From DATBQN01 sp963799925 (lineage in GTDB: Bacteria; Acidobacteriota; Thermoanaerobaculia; Multivoradales; UBA5704): DNA of 64,000 nt. The DNA lies in NCBI GenBank assembly GCA_963799925.1, contig CAWCYZ010000001.1, forward strand, positions 1,550,001 to 1,614,000. The letters run 5' to 3'. A program made the position numbers and the translations under genes. Position 1 is the stretch's first letter. Each line of letters opens with the position of its first letter. Below are positions 36,638 to 46,799 of this stretch, piece after piece. Below the pieces are notes generated by a model. It was not told where the DNA came from, made no database searches, and was given only the letters and a program-made list of their open reading frames with translations.

Positions 36638-38933
36638 CTACCCGATCCCGATCTCCCGCTCGACCGGCGGCAGGCAGCGGGTCTCGTCGCAGGGCTGGTA
36701 GGTGAGGACGAGGCTGCCGGTCCCCTGGAGCTCGCCGGCGAGCTCGACGCGCCCGGCGTAGGCGGCGAGCGGCTTGTCCTCGAAGCCCATGCGAGCGGCT
36801 CGCCCGCCGGATAGCGCAGGTTGCGCAGCTCGAGGCCGCGGCCGGCGAGGGCGGTCGGCACCAGGAAGGGCTCGGAGGCGGGGTTGGCGTTCAGGTGCCA
36901 GCCCGGCTCCACGGCGAGGGCGAGGGTGAAGGGGCGGAAGCCGTCGGCTCCCGTGTCGCCGAGCTGCAGGCCGAGCCGCACCACCTCTTCCGCCTCCTCC
37001 TCGATCAGCCGCAGGCCGGCGTCGGGGCCGCGCTCGTCGATCGCCGGCTCGAGCCCGCCGCCGGCGGCCAGGTGGTAGCGGCGGGCGGCGAGCGCCAGGG
37101 TGCGCACGGCGTCCGGGTGGCGCTCGACGAGCGGCGCGAACGCCTGGAGGGCGGCGCGGGCCTCGGCGAGCCAGGCGGCGGACTCGGCGCCCCTCTCGGC
37201 GGCGGGGTGGGCGGGTCTCGTCAGCTCGGCGAGATCGACGAGGTTCAAGACCGTGATCGCGTCGGCCGCCGGCAGGGCGCCGTCGAAGACGTCGTGGCTG
37301 CGGAAGAGGAGGTCCGGGCTCTCGGCGGCGACGAAGCAGCCCCCCTGGGGGTCGCGCAGGCGGGCGAGCTGCTCGCGGCTGAGCTCGGCCGCCGCGGTCA
37401 GCCAACGCTCCTCGCCCGTGGCGCGGTGGAGGGCGAGGAGGCCGCGCACCAGGAAGGCATAGTCGGCGGCGAAGGCGGGGATCTTCGCCGCGCCGTCGCG
37501 CCAGACGTGGTGGAGCGGCCCGCCCGCGGGGCGCAGGCGGGTCAGCAGGAAGTCGGCGGCGCGCGCCGCGCGGGCGGTGAGCTCCGGATCTTCGAGGATC
37601 TCTCCGGCGACCGCGAGACCGGTGATCGCCGTGCCGTTCCAGTCGGTCAGCACCTTGTCGTCGGTCGCCGGCCGCGGCCGGCGGTTCCGCGCCGCGAGCA
37701 GGCGGTCGGCGAGGCGGCGGACGTCGGCGGCGAGCTCCTCGGGGGGCAGGCGCGCGCGCGCGGGCGAGGTCGGCGAGCGGCTGCGGCAGGTGGAGCACGT
37801 AGCGGCCGCCCTCGAAGAACGGCGGCCCGGCGAAGCCCGCGAGCGGCGCCAGGAAGGCCGCGTCCTCCTCGCCGAGGACGGCGGCGATCTCCTCGCGGGT
37901 CCAGACGTAGTAGGCCCCCTCGTCGCCGTCCGTCTCGGCGTCGATGGCGCTCCAGAAGGCGCCCTCGGGCGAGGTCATCTCGCGGGCGAGGAAGGCGGCG
38001 GTCTCGCGCGCCGTCCGCGCCATCTCGGGGTTGCCGGTGCGGGCGTGCTCGCGGGCGTAGACCTCGAGCAGCAGGCCGTTGTCGTAGAGCATCTTCTCGA
38101 AGTGGGGGACCCGCCACTCGCGGTCGGTCGAGTAGCGGTGGAAGCCGCCGCCCAGGTGGTCGTAGATGCCGCCGCGCGCCATAGCGTCGAGCGTCGCGGC
38201 GAGCATCGCGCCGGCGCCTGCCGCGTCATCCCCCTCGTCCGCGACCTCGAGGAGGAGGAGCAGGTTCGCCGGGGTGGGGAACTTGGGGGCGTCGCCGAAG
38301 CCGCCGTGCTCGCGGTCGAAGCGGCGGGCGAGCGACTCGACGGCGCGGTGGGCGGCGCCGGGGCCGGGCGGCACCCCGGCGGGCTGCACCCGCTCCTCGA
38401 GGTAGTGGCGCATGGCGCGCGCCATCTCCTCGGCCTGCTCCTCGACCTCCGGGCGGCGCCCGGCCCAGGACTCGGCGAGGCCGGCCAGCACGGTGGGGAA
38501 GCCGGGGCGGCCGTGGCGGTCCTCGGGGGGGAAGTAGGTGCCGGCGTAGAACGGCTTGAGGTCCGGGGTGAGGAAGACCGAGTTCGGCCAGCCGCCGTGC
38601 CCGGAGAGGATCTGGGTGGCGGCCATGTAGATCTCGTCGAGGTCCGGCCGCTCCTCGCGGTCGAGCTTGATGTTGACGAAGTCGCGGTTCATCAGCTCGG
38701 CGATCGCCGGGTTCGAGAACGACTCCCGCTCCATCACGTGGCACCAGTAGCAGGTCGAGTAGCCGACCGAGAGGAAGATCGGCTTCTGCTCGCGGCGGGC
38801 GCGCGCGAGCGCCTCCTCCCCCCACGGGTACCAGTCGACCGGGTTGTGCCGGTGGAGGCGGAGGTACGGGCTGCTCTCCCCGCGCCAGCCGGTTGGTGGT
38901 GCCTGTCTCGCCCCCGCCCTTGGCCTCGCCCAT
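36638..38933 (-). CDS. YyaL/DUF255 thioredoxin-domain protein with DsbD-like C-terminus (frameshifts)
   Basis: GAGGAGG precedes ATG. The N-terminal DUF255 thioredoxin-like domain begins NRLA then GESSPYLRLHRHNPVDWYPWGEEAL, with SVGYSTCYWCHVMERESF (CxxC pair) and DREERPDLDEIYM. The central six-hairpin glycosidase-like region has HLGGGFHRYSTDREWRVPHFEKMLYD and LTDWNGTAITGLAVAGEI. Unusually a C-terminal segment follows (FTLALAVEPGWHLNANPAS to YQPCDETRCLPPVEREI) that resembles the DsbD alpha domain with its Cys pair. The frame changes near 38885, 37755 and 36795. Substrate unknown. Confidence 0.85.
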
Positions 38934-39160
38934 CCTGCCTCCTCGCCGGTCCCTGCTCGCGGGCGCCTCCGCGGCACTCCGCCCACGGCCAGTGTAACAG
39001 TCGCCAACCGGGTGTCCGCCCGCGCCAGCCTGGCGGAGCAGCGGAGCGTTTGGCTTCAAGGGGTTTCAGGCCGGAGAGGCCGAGGACGGTGATTCCAGGC
39101 GACGGGACGACGGCGTTCCAGCGCCCAGCCCGCGGCCGGCGAGCGGCCGGAGCGAGCCGC

Positions 39161-39591
39161 TCACTGCAGCGGTGGCTGGACCGGCCGCACCCCGGTCACG
39201 TAGTACTCGGTCTCGCCGAAACAGCTCCCCGGCACGCCCTTGTGCTGCTCGTAGTGGATCGCCACCCGCTGCCCCATGGTGCGCTCGAGGCTCGCCGCGA
39301 TCGCCGGGTCGCGCACGGTGAAGGGGAAGAGCTGCGGCAGGGCGCCGGGCAGAGTGACCATCGCCAGCTCCCCCTCCCAGGTCTTGCAGAGCCACCCCTT
39401 GCGGGAGAACTTCTGGATGTAGCCGGCGCGCTCGCCGTCGGAGTAGGAGAAGCGGAGCGCCGCCCAGACGTAGAGCGCGGCGATGCCGAGCAGCAAGAGG
39501 AGGATCAGCAGCAGGATCGGCAGGCCGCGCCGGCGGCGGCGCGGCGGGGCTGGCGGCGGCAGGTCGGTTTGCGGGCGTTCGGGGCGGTCAT
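39161..39591 (-). CDS. Small membrane-anchored protein of unknown function
   Basis: One hydrophobic helix (PILLLILLLLLGIAALYVWAAL) is followed by an extracytoplasmic domain: FSYSDGERAGYIQKFSRKGWLCKTWEGELAM, LFPFTVRDPAIAASLERTMGQRVAIHYEQHKG and FGETEYYVTGVRPV. I recall similar unnamed proteins in other bacteria. GGAGGG precedes an ATG at the 5' end, but this ATG is in another frame than the helix. A one-base error in the CGC-rich stretch before the helix is likely; otherwise translation would have to start at a CTG. Confidence 0.7.
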
Positions 39592-39898
39592 CTCATCCCT
39601 CCAGAGAGCCGAGGACGACGCGGCCATCCTATCGCGCGGCTCGCGATATCCTGGAGCGGTTCAGCCAGACTCTTCGGGAGGACCATGGCCGGACCCCGAC
39701 CGCTCCGCTGAGGAGCGGGAGGAGAATGGAGCGCCAGCCGGGGGTGGCCGATGGGCGCGCACCGCCCGGCTGGCGATGCTGGACGGCTAGCTCAGAGGCA
39801 CTGGCTGGGAGCGCTCACGTGCTTCCAGATGCAGCCCGGCACCCCGCCGGGAGCGAGGACGACGCACGCCCGGCGGGAGCGGCAACCTCCTCGCGACG
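39592..39898. other. Stretch without a clear gene
   Basis: About 300 nt between the small membrane protein and the Cys-rich peptide gene. On the plus strand GGGAGG precedes an ATG at 39685 that opens an 8-codon frame; after a frame change it would run to about 39790. It has no recognisable content. No hairpin or repeat was seen. Confidence 0.25.
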
Positions 39899-40193
39899 TC
39901 AGCACTCGCAGACGAGACAACCGTTGAAGACGTGGCACGGAAAGCCCGGGCAGACGAGGGGGCAGTGAATCTGCGGCGCGATCGACGGCGCCTCGACGCT
40001 CGCCGCGCTGGCGCCCGCCGGGGTCTGGAGGACCGCGGGGTCCCAGGCCGGCGCCGCCGGCGCGGGTGAGACGGCTTGGTGGATGGCGGGCGTCGCGGAC
40101 GGTAGCTGCGCTCGCCGGCAGCGCCGCGGCAGCATGGGCGACGAGCGCGATCAGTCCGAAGAGAGCGAGGGCGATCCAGGGGCGGTGTCTCAT
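39899..40193 (-). CDS. Small secreted Cys-rich peptide (one frameshift)
   Basis: Unrecognised. GGAGGT ribosome-binding site 6 nt before ATG. Signal peptide RHRPWIALALFGLIALVAHAAAALPASAA, a linker, then after a frame change near 40090 SPAPAAPAWDPAVLQTP and a tail IHCPLVCPGFPCHVFNGCLVC with six cysteines close to the end. About 97 residues. It resembles in build the small Cys-containing secreted peptide at 7.8 kb. The Cys spacing suggests disulfide bonds or metal binding outside the cytoplasm. Role unknown. Confidence 0.55.
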
Positions 40194-40549
40194 GATCCTA
40201 CCTCCGAAGGGTTGTGCGCATGGGCGCGCTGACACCGTGGTCCCCCGCGGGAGCGGAAGCGTTCTCCGGCACGACCTCGACGACCGGGGGGATCCTCGCC
40301 GCCGAACGGCGCGGCTATGCCCGAGCGACGGCTTCGCCATGCCGGCCGCCGGCGGGAGCTTGCCGCGCCGCCGCCTGGGGTGACCCCGATGGACATATTG
40401 GATATATCGCATTTCCTTGCGACGCCGCCCCTCCGGCGCTAGGCTGAAACAAGCTACGACACGCGCCCCGGCCGGCCGCCGGGGAATCCTCGGACCGCGA
40501 CCGTCTCAGGGATCAGCGAGGTCCGATATCTCGCGGAGGGCTCGCTGCC
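40194..40549. other. Divergent promoter region
   Basis: About 356 nt between the Cys-rich peptide gene (minus) and the polytopic membrane protein (plus). An AT-rich patch (ATATTGGATATATCGCATTT, about 40395-40414) stands out against the GC-rich surroundings and probably holds the promoters. No exact -35/-10 pair can be assigned, and no coding frame is convincing. Confidence 0.35.
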
Positions 40550-42109
40550 ATGACTGCGATCGACATCTTCATCGGTGCGGTTTTCGTGTGGTTCTCCGCC
40601 CTCGAGCGTTTCAATACGCCGCCCACCAACCGCTGGTCGACGACGACGCCGCGCTACTACACGGCGGTCGCCTGCTATCTGGTCGTGGGTCTCGGCCTCT
40701 ACTTCGGCCTGCTGTCCTTCCCGGCCCTGCTGCGCTACGTACAGGAGGAGATGGGGTTCCTGCTCCGGCCGGTGACGCCGTTGCCCTCCATGCCGGCCTT
40801 CGCGGGAGCTCCCCTGGTCGCTCTGCTGTTGACCGTGCTGCTGCCCAAGATCCCCATCCTCTCGGAGGCGGACTCGTGGATCCGCGCCCGCCTCCAGCGC
40901 ATGGGTGCGATACCCCATGAGGTCGGCCGGCTCGCGGCGGAGCTCGAAAAGGCTGCTTTCGCCGTCGCGCCGAGAGCTCAGGCCGAGGTCCGATCGCGGC
41001 TGATCAGCGAGGGATTCGCCCCCGAGACCGCGGTTTTCGAGGCGAGCCATTCGCTGCGTTATCAATGGAGCAAGATCTCGACCTTGACGATGAACCTCGA
41101 GAGCTGGGAGAGCGATCGCCGGTTCATCGGCTTCCTGGCGCTCTTCGCCTCCGACTTCAAGCTTCTCAAGGAGCGCCGCCAGCACCTGGGGGAGCGCGTC
41201 AATCTCTGCCTGCGTTGGATGCACAACATGCCGGACGGCCGGCGGAGCAAGCACGACGAGGTCGTCCTGCACGTGCAGAAAGACCTGACGCGCGAATGCG
41301 CCGAGCTGCTCAAGGATCTCTATGCCTTCGTCAGCCGGGGGCTGCTGCAGTGCGGGCTGACGCAGCGGGCGCGCGCCGCGAAGCTCGAGAGCCTGGGCTT
41401 CGATCCCGCGGTCGAGACCCAGACCAAGCTGACGCTCAACCATCTGATGTCTCTCTTCGGCCTGGTCGGGATCGTCGCGCTGATCCCGTCCCTCTACCTG
41501 GCCCCGGCCGCCAGCCGCATGGGGGAGCGCCTGGAAGGGCCCGTCCTCATCGCGATCCTCTACAGCGTCTCCGCCTTCTGCGCCGTCTACCTCAAGGATC
41601 ATTGGGCTGCCGGCAGGAAGAGCGACCGCGGGATGCGCCCCACCGCCCTCTACTTCGCCGCCGGCGCCCTCGCCGCCGTGCTGAGCCTGGCGATCCGCCT
41701 GGTCTTCCAGCTCCTCCACTACGGTTTCCGCTGGCGGGAGGCGTGGGAGCACTTCGTGATCACGGCTCCCTGGACGGTCACCTGCTTCGCCGCCGCGTTC
41801 ATGGTCGCCTGGATGACCGACGACGAGCCGACTCCGAAGCTGACCCGCGGCCGCCTCCGCTGGATCGAGGCGGCAGCCGGCGCGGGCACCCTCCTCTTCG
41901 CCGCCCTCATCGTCCATCCCTGGCTCGCGCAGCTCGCGGCAAGCCATGTCGAGGCCGGACACCAACCGCCTCCCCTGGGCAGGATCATGGGGCTCTGCGG
42001 GACCCTGGGCTTCGTGATCGGTTATCTGATCCCGACCTGGTACCGGGAGGCACCGCGCGAAGAGGCGGAGCCCGCGGCAAGACTTCAGCCCGCGGCGAAC
42101 GCCGCCTAG
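40550..42109 (+). CDS. Polytopic membrane protein of unknown function
   Basis: 519 residues, clean frame. Hydrophobic segments occur near 1-20, 40-62 (YYTAVACYLVVGLGLYFGLL) and 85-103 (FAGAPLVALLLTVLLPKIP). A soluble, helical, charged region of about 180 residues follows (ELEKAAFAVAPRAQAEVRS to FVSRGLLQCGLTQRA). Then comes a second membrane block (about 300-500) with six further segments, for example LMSLFGLVGIVALIPSLYL and VLIAILYSVSAFCAVYL. No enzymatic motif or named family is recognised. Stands alone between divergent and co-directional genes. Confidence 0.75.
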   Translation: MTAIDIFIGAVFVWFSALERFNTPPTNRWSTTTPRYYTAVACYLVVGLGLYFGLLSFPALLRYVQEEMGFLLRPVTPLPSMPAFAGAPLVALLLTVLLPKIPILSEADSWIRARLQRMGAIPHEVGRLAAELEKAAFAVAPRAQAEVRSRLISEGFAPETAVFEASHSLRYQWSKISTLTMNLESWESDRRFIGFLALFASDFKLLKERRQHLGERVNLCLRWMHNMPDGRRSKHDEVVLHVQKDLTRECAELLKDLYAFVSRGLLQCGLTQRARAAKLESLGFDPAVETQTKLTLNHLMSLFGLVGIVALIPSLYLAPAASRMGERLEGPVLIAILYSVSAFCAVYLKDHWAAGRKSDRGMRPTALYFAAGALAAVLSLAIRLVFQLLHYGFRWREAWEHFVITAPWTVTCFAAAFMVAWMTDDEPTPKLTRGRLRWIEAAAGAGTLLFAALIVHPWLAQLAASHVEAGHQPPPLGRIMGLCGTLGFVIGYLIPTWYREAPREEAEPAARLQPAANAA

Positions 42110-42266
42110 CCGCGAGCCCCGGCGGGGATAGCCGCGCCTCCGGGTCTGTATTAGCATCTCTGCATTCCATCCGGCAGAGCGGATGAAGACGGCACGCCGC
42201 GGCTTCCGCTCCGCGGGCGGCGCGGCGCCGGTCCAGCCCACCATCCAGCAGCCCAGGAGCCAGCCC

Positions 42267-43059
42267 ATGCGATCCACCTCCGTCCGCCGTCCCGCCCTCG
42301 CCGTCCTGCTGCTCGCCGCCGGCCTCGCCGGCGCCGCCGCCTTGCGCGCCGAGGACGCGGCTCCCGCCATCGCCGACGCCAAGGCGGACGCCGTCGCCGC
42401 GCAGGTGATGCAGGCGCTCGGCGGCCAGGCGGCGTGGGACTCGACGCGCTATCTCCGCTTCACCTTCGCCGGCCGCCGCACCCACACCTGGGACCGCTCG
42501 ACCGGCCGCCACCGGGTGGAGGGCAAGAGCCGCGACGGCAAGAGCTTCGTCATCCTGGAGAACCTCGGCACTCACCAGGGGCGCGCCTGGGTGGACGGCA
42601 AGGAGGCCGCCGGCGACGAGCTCAAGAAGATGCTCGAGACCGGCTACGGCACCTGGGTCAACGACACCTACTGGCTCCTCATGCCCTACAAGCTGAAGGA
42701 CCCCGGCGTCCACCTGGCCTACGCCGGCGAGGACACGATCGGCGGCAAGGCGTACGACAAGCTCGCGCTCTCCTTCGACCACGTGGGGCTTGACCCCCGG
42801 CGACCACTACACGGCCTGGATCAACCGCGACACCCACCTGATGGACCGCTGGATGTACGTCCTCGAGAGCATGAAGCCGACCGACCCGCCGGGCGTCTGG
42901 GACTGGACGGGCTGGCAGCGCTACGGCGCCATCGAGCTCGCCCCCCACCGCACCATGGTCGGCAGCGGCGACAAGCTCGAGCTGTCGGACATCGCCGTCC
43001 CGGCGAGCGTCCCCGACGCCGTCTTCACGGACCCCGCGGTATCCACGGTATCCAGATGA
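42267..43059 (+). CDS. Secreted protein of unknown function (one frameshift)
   Basis: Signal peptide RSTSVRRPALAVLLLAAGLAGAAAL, mature start RAEDAAPAIADAKADAVAAQ, then VMQALGGQAAWDSTRYLRFTFAGRRTHTWDR, KSFVILENLGTHQGRAW and YGTWVNDTYWLLMPYKLKDPG. After a frame change near 42787 follow YTAWINRDTHLMDRWMYVLES and GWQRYGAIELAPHRTMVGSGD. The fold looks like the outer-membrane-lipoprotein-sorting (LolA/LolB-like) type, which is an inference from pattern only. Ends 66 nt before the large repeat protein. Confidence 0.72.
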
Positions 43060-43125
43060 TAAGGGGCAGATAAGGGCCAGGTGAGCGCGGGGAAATGCCG
43101 GCGGCCCAACCGCTAGGAGATCCTC

Positions 43126-46100
43126 ATGAGGCGATGGTTCGCAGCCCTGCTGCCGTTCTCTCTCGGTTGCCTGCTCGCGGTCCCGGCCGCCGCCCAGCCG
43201 GCGTCGCTGGTCCGCGACATCGATCCCTCACCGCAGCCGAGCGATGCGCCCCTGGAGCAGCTCGTCGCCGTCGGGCCCCGGGTCTTCTTCACCCTGAGCG
43301 ACCGCTCCGGCGATCCGCGCAGCGTCTGGGCGACGGACGGCACGGCGAGCGGCACCGAGCAGCTCCTCGACGACTGCGGAGGGCAGTGCGAGCGCCTCCC
43401 GTTCCTCCTCGGCGGCGCCGGCGGCCTGCTCTACTTCGAGACCCGGCTGGAGAGCGGCGACGGCATCGAGCTCTGGCGCTCCGACGGCACCCGCCGGGGG
43501 ACGCTCGCCCTCACCCGCGCGCCGTTCCAGTTCCTTCCGGTGGTGCCGCTCGGCCGCCTCACGCTGTTCCTCGCCTGCAGCGCTATCGATGCCTGCGAGC
43601 TCTGGCGGACCGACGGCTCGCCGGCGGGGACGCGGCCGGTCGCGGGGCCCGGACCGAGCCCTGACTTCCAGCCGGTCGCCTTCGGCGGCAGGGTCTACTA
43701 TTTCGGTCGCGACACCGACGAGCTCTGGGCGAGCGACGGCACCGCCGCCGGCACCGCTCTCGTCCGCGCCTTCCCCGGCCTCGGCCCCTATTCGATCACC
43801 GCCGCGGCCGGACGCCTGTTCCTCCCGTTCCATGCCGGCGGCGGCAAGCTGGCGCTCTGGGCGAGCGACGGCACCGCCGCCGGCAGCCACGAGCTGGGGC
43901 GCTTCGTCGATCTCTCGGCGCAGCCGCCCTACAACCTGCGGCCGCCGAGGCTCGAGCCGTACGCCGGCGGCGTCCGCTTCATCGCCGAGGACGGCGCGCA
44001 TGGCGAGGAGATCTGGCAGAGCGACGGCACCGCCGCCGGCACCCGCCGGATCACCGCCCTCGCCGACGCCACCGCGTTCCTCGATCTGTACGGGTTCGAC
44101 GCCAGCATCAGCGAGAATCTCGCGGACCTCGGCGGCCACGTCGTCCTCGCCGCGCGCGACGGCGCGTCCGGCCCCCGGCTCTGGTCGACGAACGGCGCGC
44201 CCGGCTCGACGGTGGCGGTCACCCCCGCGGGCGTCGAGCTGGACGGCGGGAGCCCGTACCTGGTGGCGGTGGGCTCCCGCGCCGTCTTCGCGGCCGACAC
44301 CGGCCGGGCGCGCGGCCTGTGGTCCTCGGACGGCACCGCAGCGGGGACCTTCAAGCTGCTGGACCTCTGCGACCTCTGCTTCGGACCGCGGAAGCAGACC
44401 TTCCTCGGCAAGGCCGTCTTCGAGGCTTCCGACCCGGTCCACGGGATCGAGCTATGGACGACCGACGGCACGCCGCAGGGCACCCGGCGCTTCACCGATC
44501 TCCCCGCCGCGGCATCGCAGGTCGGCGACATCGCGGCGCTCGGCGGCGGCCTCGTCTTCGCCGCGCGCGACGGCCTGGAGGCGGGGCTATGGACGAGCGA
44601 CGGCACAGCCGGTGGCACCCGCGAGCTCGCCGGCCCCGGAGACGACGGCGCCTCCTCCCATCCCCGCCCCCTCGCGGCGCTCGCCGGCCGGCTCCTCTTC
44701 TCGGCCTGCGACGGGAGCGCCTCCGAGGTCTGGGCGACCGCCGGCGCGGACGCCGCACCGGTCCTCTCTCCGGGCGCCGGCCCGGACTTCTGCTCGGATC
44801 TCGCCGAGCGTCCGCCGGCCGCCGTGGTCGGATCGTCCGTCGTCTTCTGGACGCGGTTCGCGCTGTGGGCGAGCGACGGGAGGAGCGTCACCCGCCTCGG
44901 GGATTTCCCCTGGCTCGACGTCCCGCCGCCGCTCGTCCCCTTCGCCGGCGAGGTCTTCTTCCTGGTCGGCAGGAACGGCGCGGGGGACGAGATCTGGCAG
45001 AGCGACGGCACCGTCGCCGGCACCCGGCGGGCGGTCGAGCTGGCGCCGGTCGCCGGGACTGCCAGCTCGCTGACCGCGATCGGCGGCGCGCTCTACTTCG
45101 CCACCGGCGCCGGGCTCTGGGTGAGCGACGGCACGCCGGCCGGCACCCGGCGGTTCCTCGACCGGCCTGGCGTCGAACCGTCCTTCGGCCTCGTGCCCTC
45201 GGCGGGGCGACGCTCTTCTTCGGCGCCGGTGCCGCCGCCGGCGCCGACTACCTCTGGGCCACCGATGGCACCGCCGCGGGGACGCGGTCCCTCGCCGCCT
45301 TCCCGATCGCGTTCGACGGGATCGAGCCCGTCGCCTGGAAGGGCACCCTGCTCGGGGGGAACCTCTACTTCCTCCTGCGCAGCCCGGACGGCGGGATCGC
45401 CCTCTGGCGGTCGGACGGCACCGCGGCGGGCACCGCACCGCTGGCGCACTTCGTGCGGCTCCCCGCCTTCGAGCCCCCCGAGCTGAAGGTCTTCGCCGGC
45501 CGGCTCTTCTTCGTCGCCGACGACGGCGTCCACGGCCTCGAGCTGTGGACGAGCGACGGCACCGCCGCGGGCACCCGGCTCTTCGTCGACCTCAAGCCGG
45601 GAGACGGCAGCGGCGATCCGCGGGAGCTCACCGTCGCCGGGGGGCGGCTCTTCTTCGCCGCCGACGACGACGTCCATGGCTACGAGCTGTGGCAGACCGA
45701 CGGCACGCCGGCCGGCACCCGGCTGGTCGCGGACGTGGCGCCGGGGGCCGCGTCTTCCCTGCCGAACCATCTGGCGGTCGCCGGCGACCGGCTCTACTTC
45801 GCCGCCGACGACGGCCTCCACGGCGAGGAGCTCTGGAGCCTGCCGCTCGCCGGCCCCGCCGGCTGTCAGCCCGCCGCGGCCCACCTCTGCCTTGAACGGC
45901 GGCCGCTTCCAGGTCGAGGCCGAGTGGCGCGACTTCCAGGGCAACGCCGGGACCGGTACGGCGGTCGCCTTGACCGCCGACACCGGCTACTTCTGGTTCT
46001 TCTCGCCGGCGAACGTCGAGGTGGTGGCGAAGGTCCTCGACGGCCGCGGCCTCAATCAGGCCTTCTGGGTCTTCTACGGCGCCCTCTCCTCGGTCGAGTA

Positions 46101-46643
46101 CACGCTGACCGTCACCGATACCCAGACCGGCCTCACCCGCCGCTACTAGAACCCCGCGGGAGAGCTCGCGAGCGTCGGCGACACCCGCGGCTTCGGCCCG
46201 CTGGGGGCGTTCGACACGGATCGCGGCACGGCAAGGCCGCGCGCCGCGACATCCGCCGCCGCACCGACCCTCGCCGCCGCCCGCACCGATCCGCGAGCCG
46301 CCACCGGGGGCTGCACCGCCGCTCCCGACCGGCTCTGCCTGAACGGCGACCGCTTCGCCATCACCGCGGCCTGGAAGGACTTCCAGGGCCACACCGGCAG
46401 CGGCACCGCCGTGGCCTCACCGGCGACACCGGCTACTTCTGGTTCTTCTCGCCGGCGAACGTCGAGGTGGTGGTGAAGGTCCTCGACGGCCGCGCCGTCA
46501 ACGAGAAGTTCTGGCTCTTCTACGGCGCCCTGTCGTAGGTCGAGTACACGCTGACGGTGACCGACACCGAGACCGGCGCCGTCAAGACCTACCGGAACGC
46601 CAGCGGCGATCTCGCGAGCGTCGCCGACACCGGGGCGTTCTAG
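43126..46643 (+). CDS. Large secreted ELWxTDGTxxGT-repeat protein with two C-terminal TGYFWFF domains (frameshifts, two in-frame TAG)
   Basis: GGAG before ATG; signal peptide RRWFAALLPFSLGCLLAVPAAAQ. About 18 repeats of 45-60 residues, each with a core like ELWRSDGT-AAGT and a following VAFGGRLYF-type strand, probably building beta-propellers. Then two tandem copies of a C-terminal domain with CLNGGRFQVEAEWRDFQG and DTGYFWFFSPANVEVV. The frame changes near 45210, 45890 and 46410. Amber codons interrupt copy 1 (after TGLTRRY) and copy 2 (GALS-TAG-VEYTLTV, where copy 1 has Ser). Repeats of this type are frequent in acidobacterial secreted proteins; function unknown, perhaps adhesion. Confidence 0.85.
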
Positions 46644-46784
46644 AGCTGAAGCCAAGGCCGCCAATCGCCGGAGCCGGGCCGGGGTTCGCGGTACGACTCG
46701 TCGATATCCCAAGGGCGTTACCCTGGGCTCAGGCGACCACGTCCCTCTGGGCCTGCGGAACTGGGCCAGCCACACGAAGAGCCT

Positions 46785-46790
46785 TATATT
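46785..46790 (+). promoter_or_regulatory. -10 box (TATATT) of the RlmA-like gene
   Basis: TATATT lies 9 nt before the ATG. No ribosome-binding site is seen, consistent with a leaderless message. Confidence 0.4.
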
Positions 46791-46799
46791 GCCCAGGCC

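Noticed and set aside
37577..39790. Long plus-strand frame opposite the YyaL gene
   Set aside because: It is antisense to a strongly conserved protein and has shadow composition.
43228..45438. Long open frames opposite the ELWxTDGT gene
   Set aside because: High GC and the codon repeats leave the opposite strand open; the composition is Arg/Ala/Gly/Glu-rich without domain motifs, while the plus strand shows clear repeats and a signal peptide.
8842..46643. Genome-wide reassignment of UAG to serine
   Set aside because: Several intact genes here (secreted protein at 17.4 kb, membrane protein at 42.1 kb, dienelactone hydrolase, osmC) end in TAG at natural ends, so UAG works as a stop.
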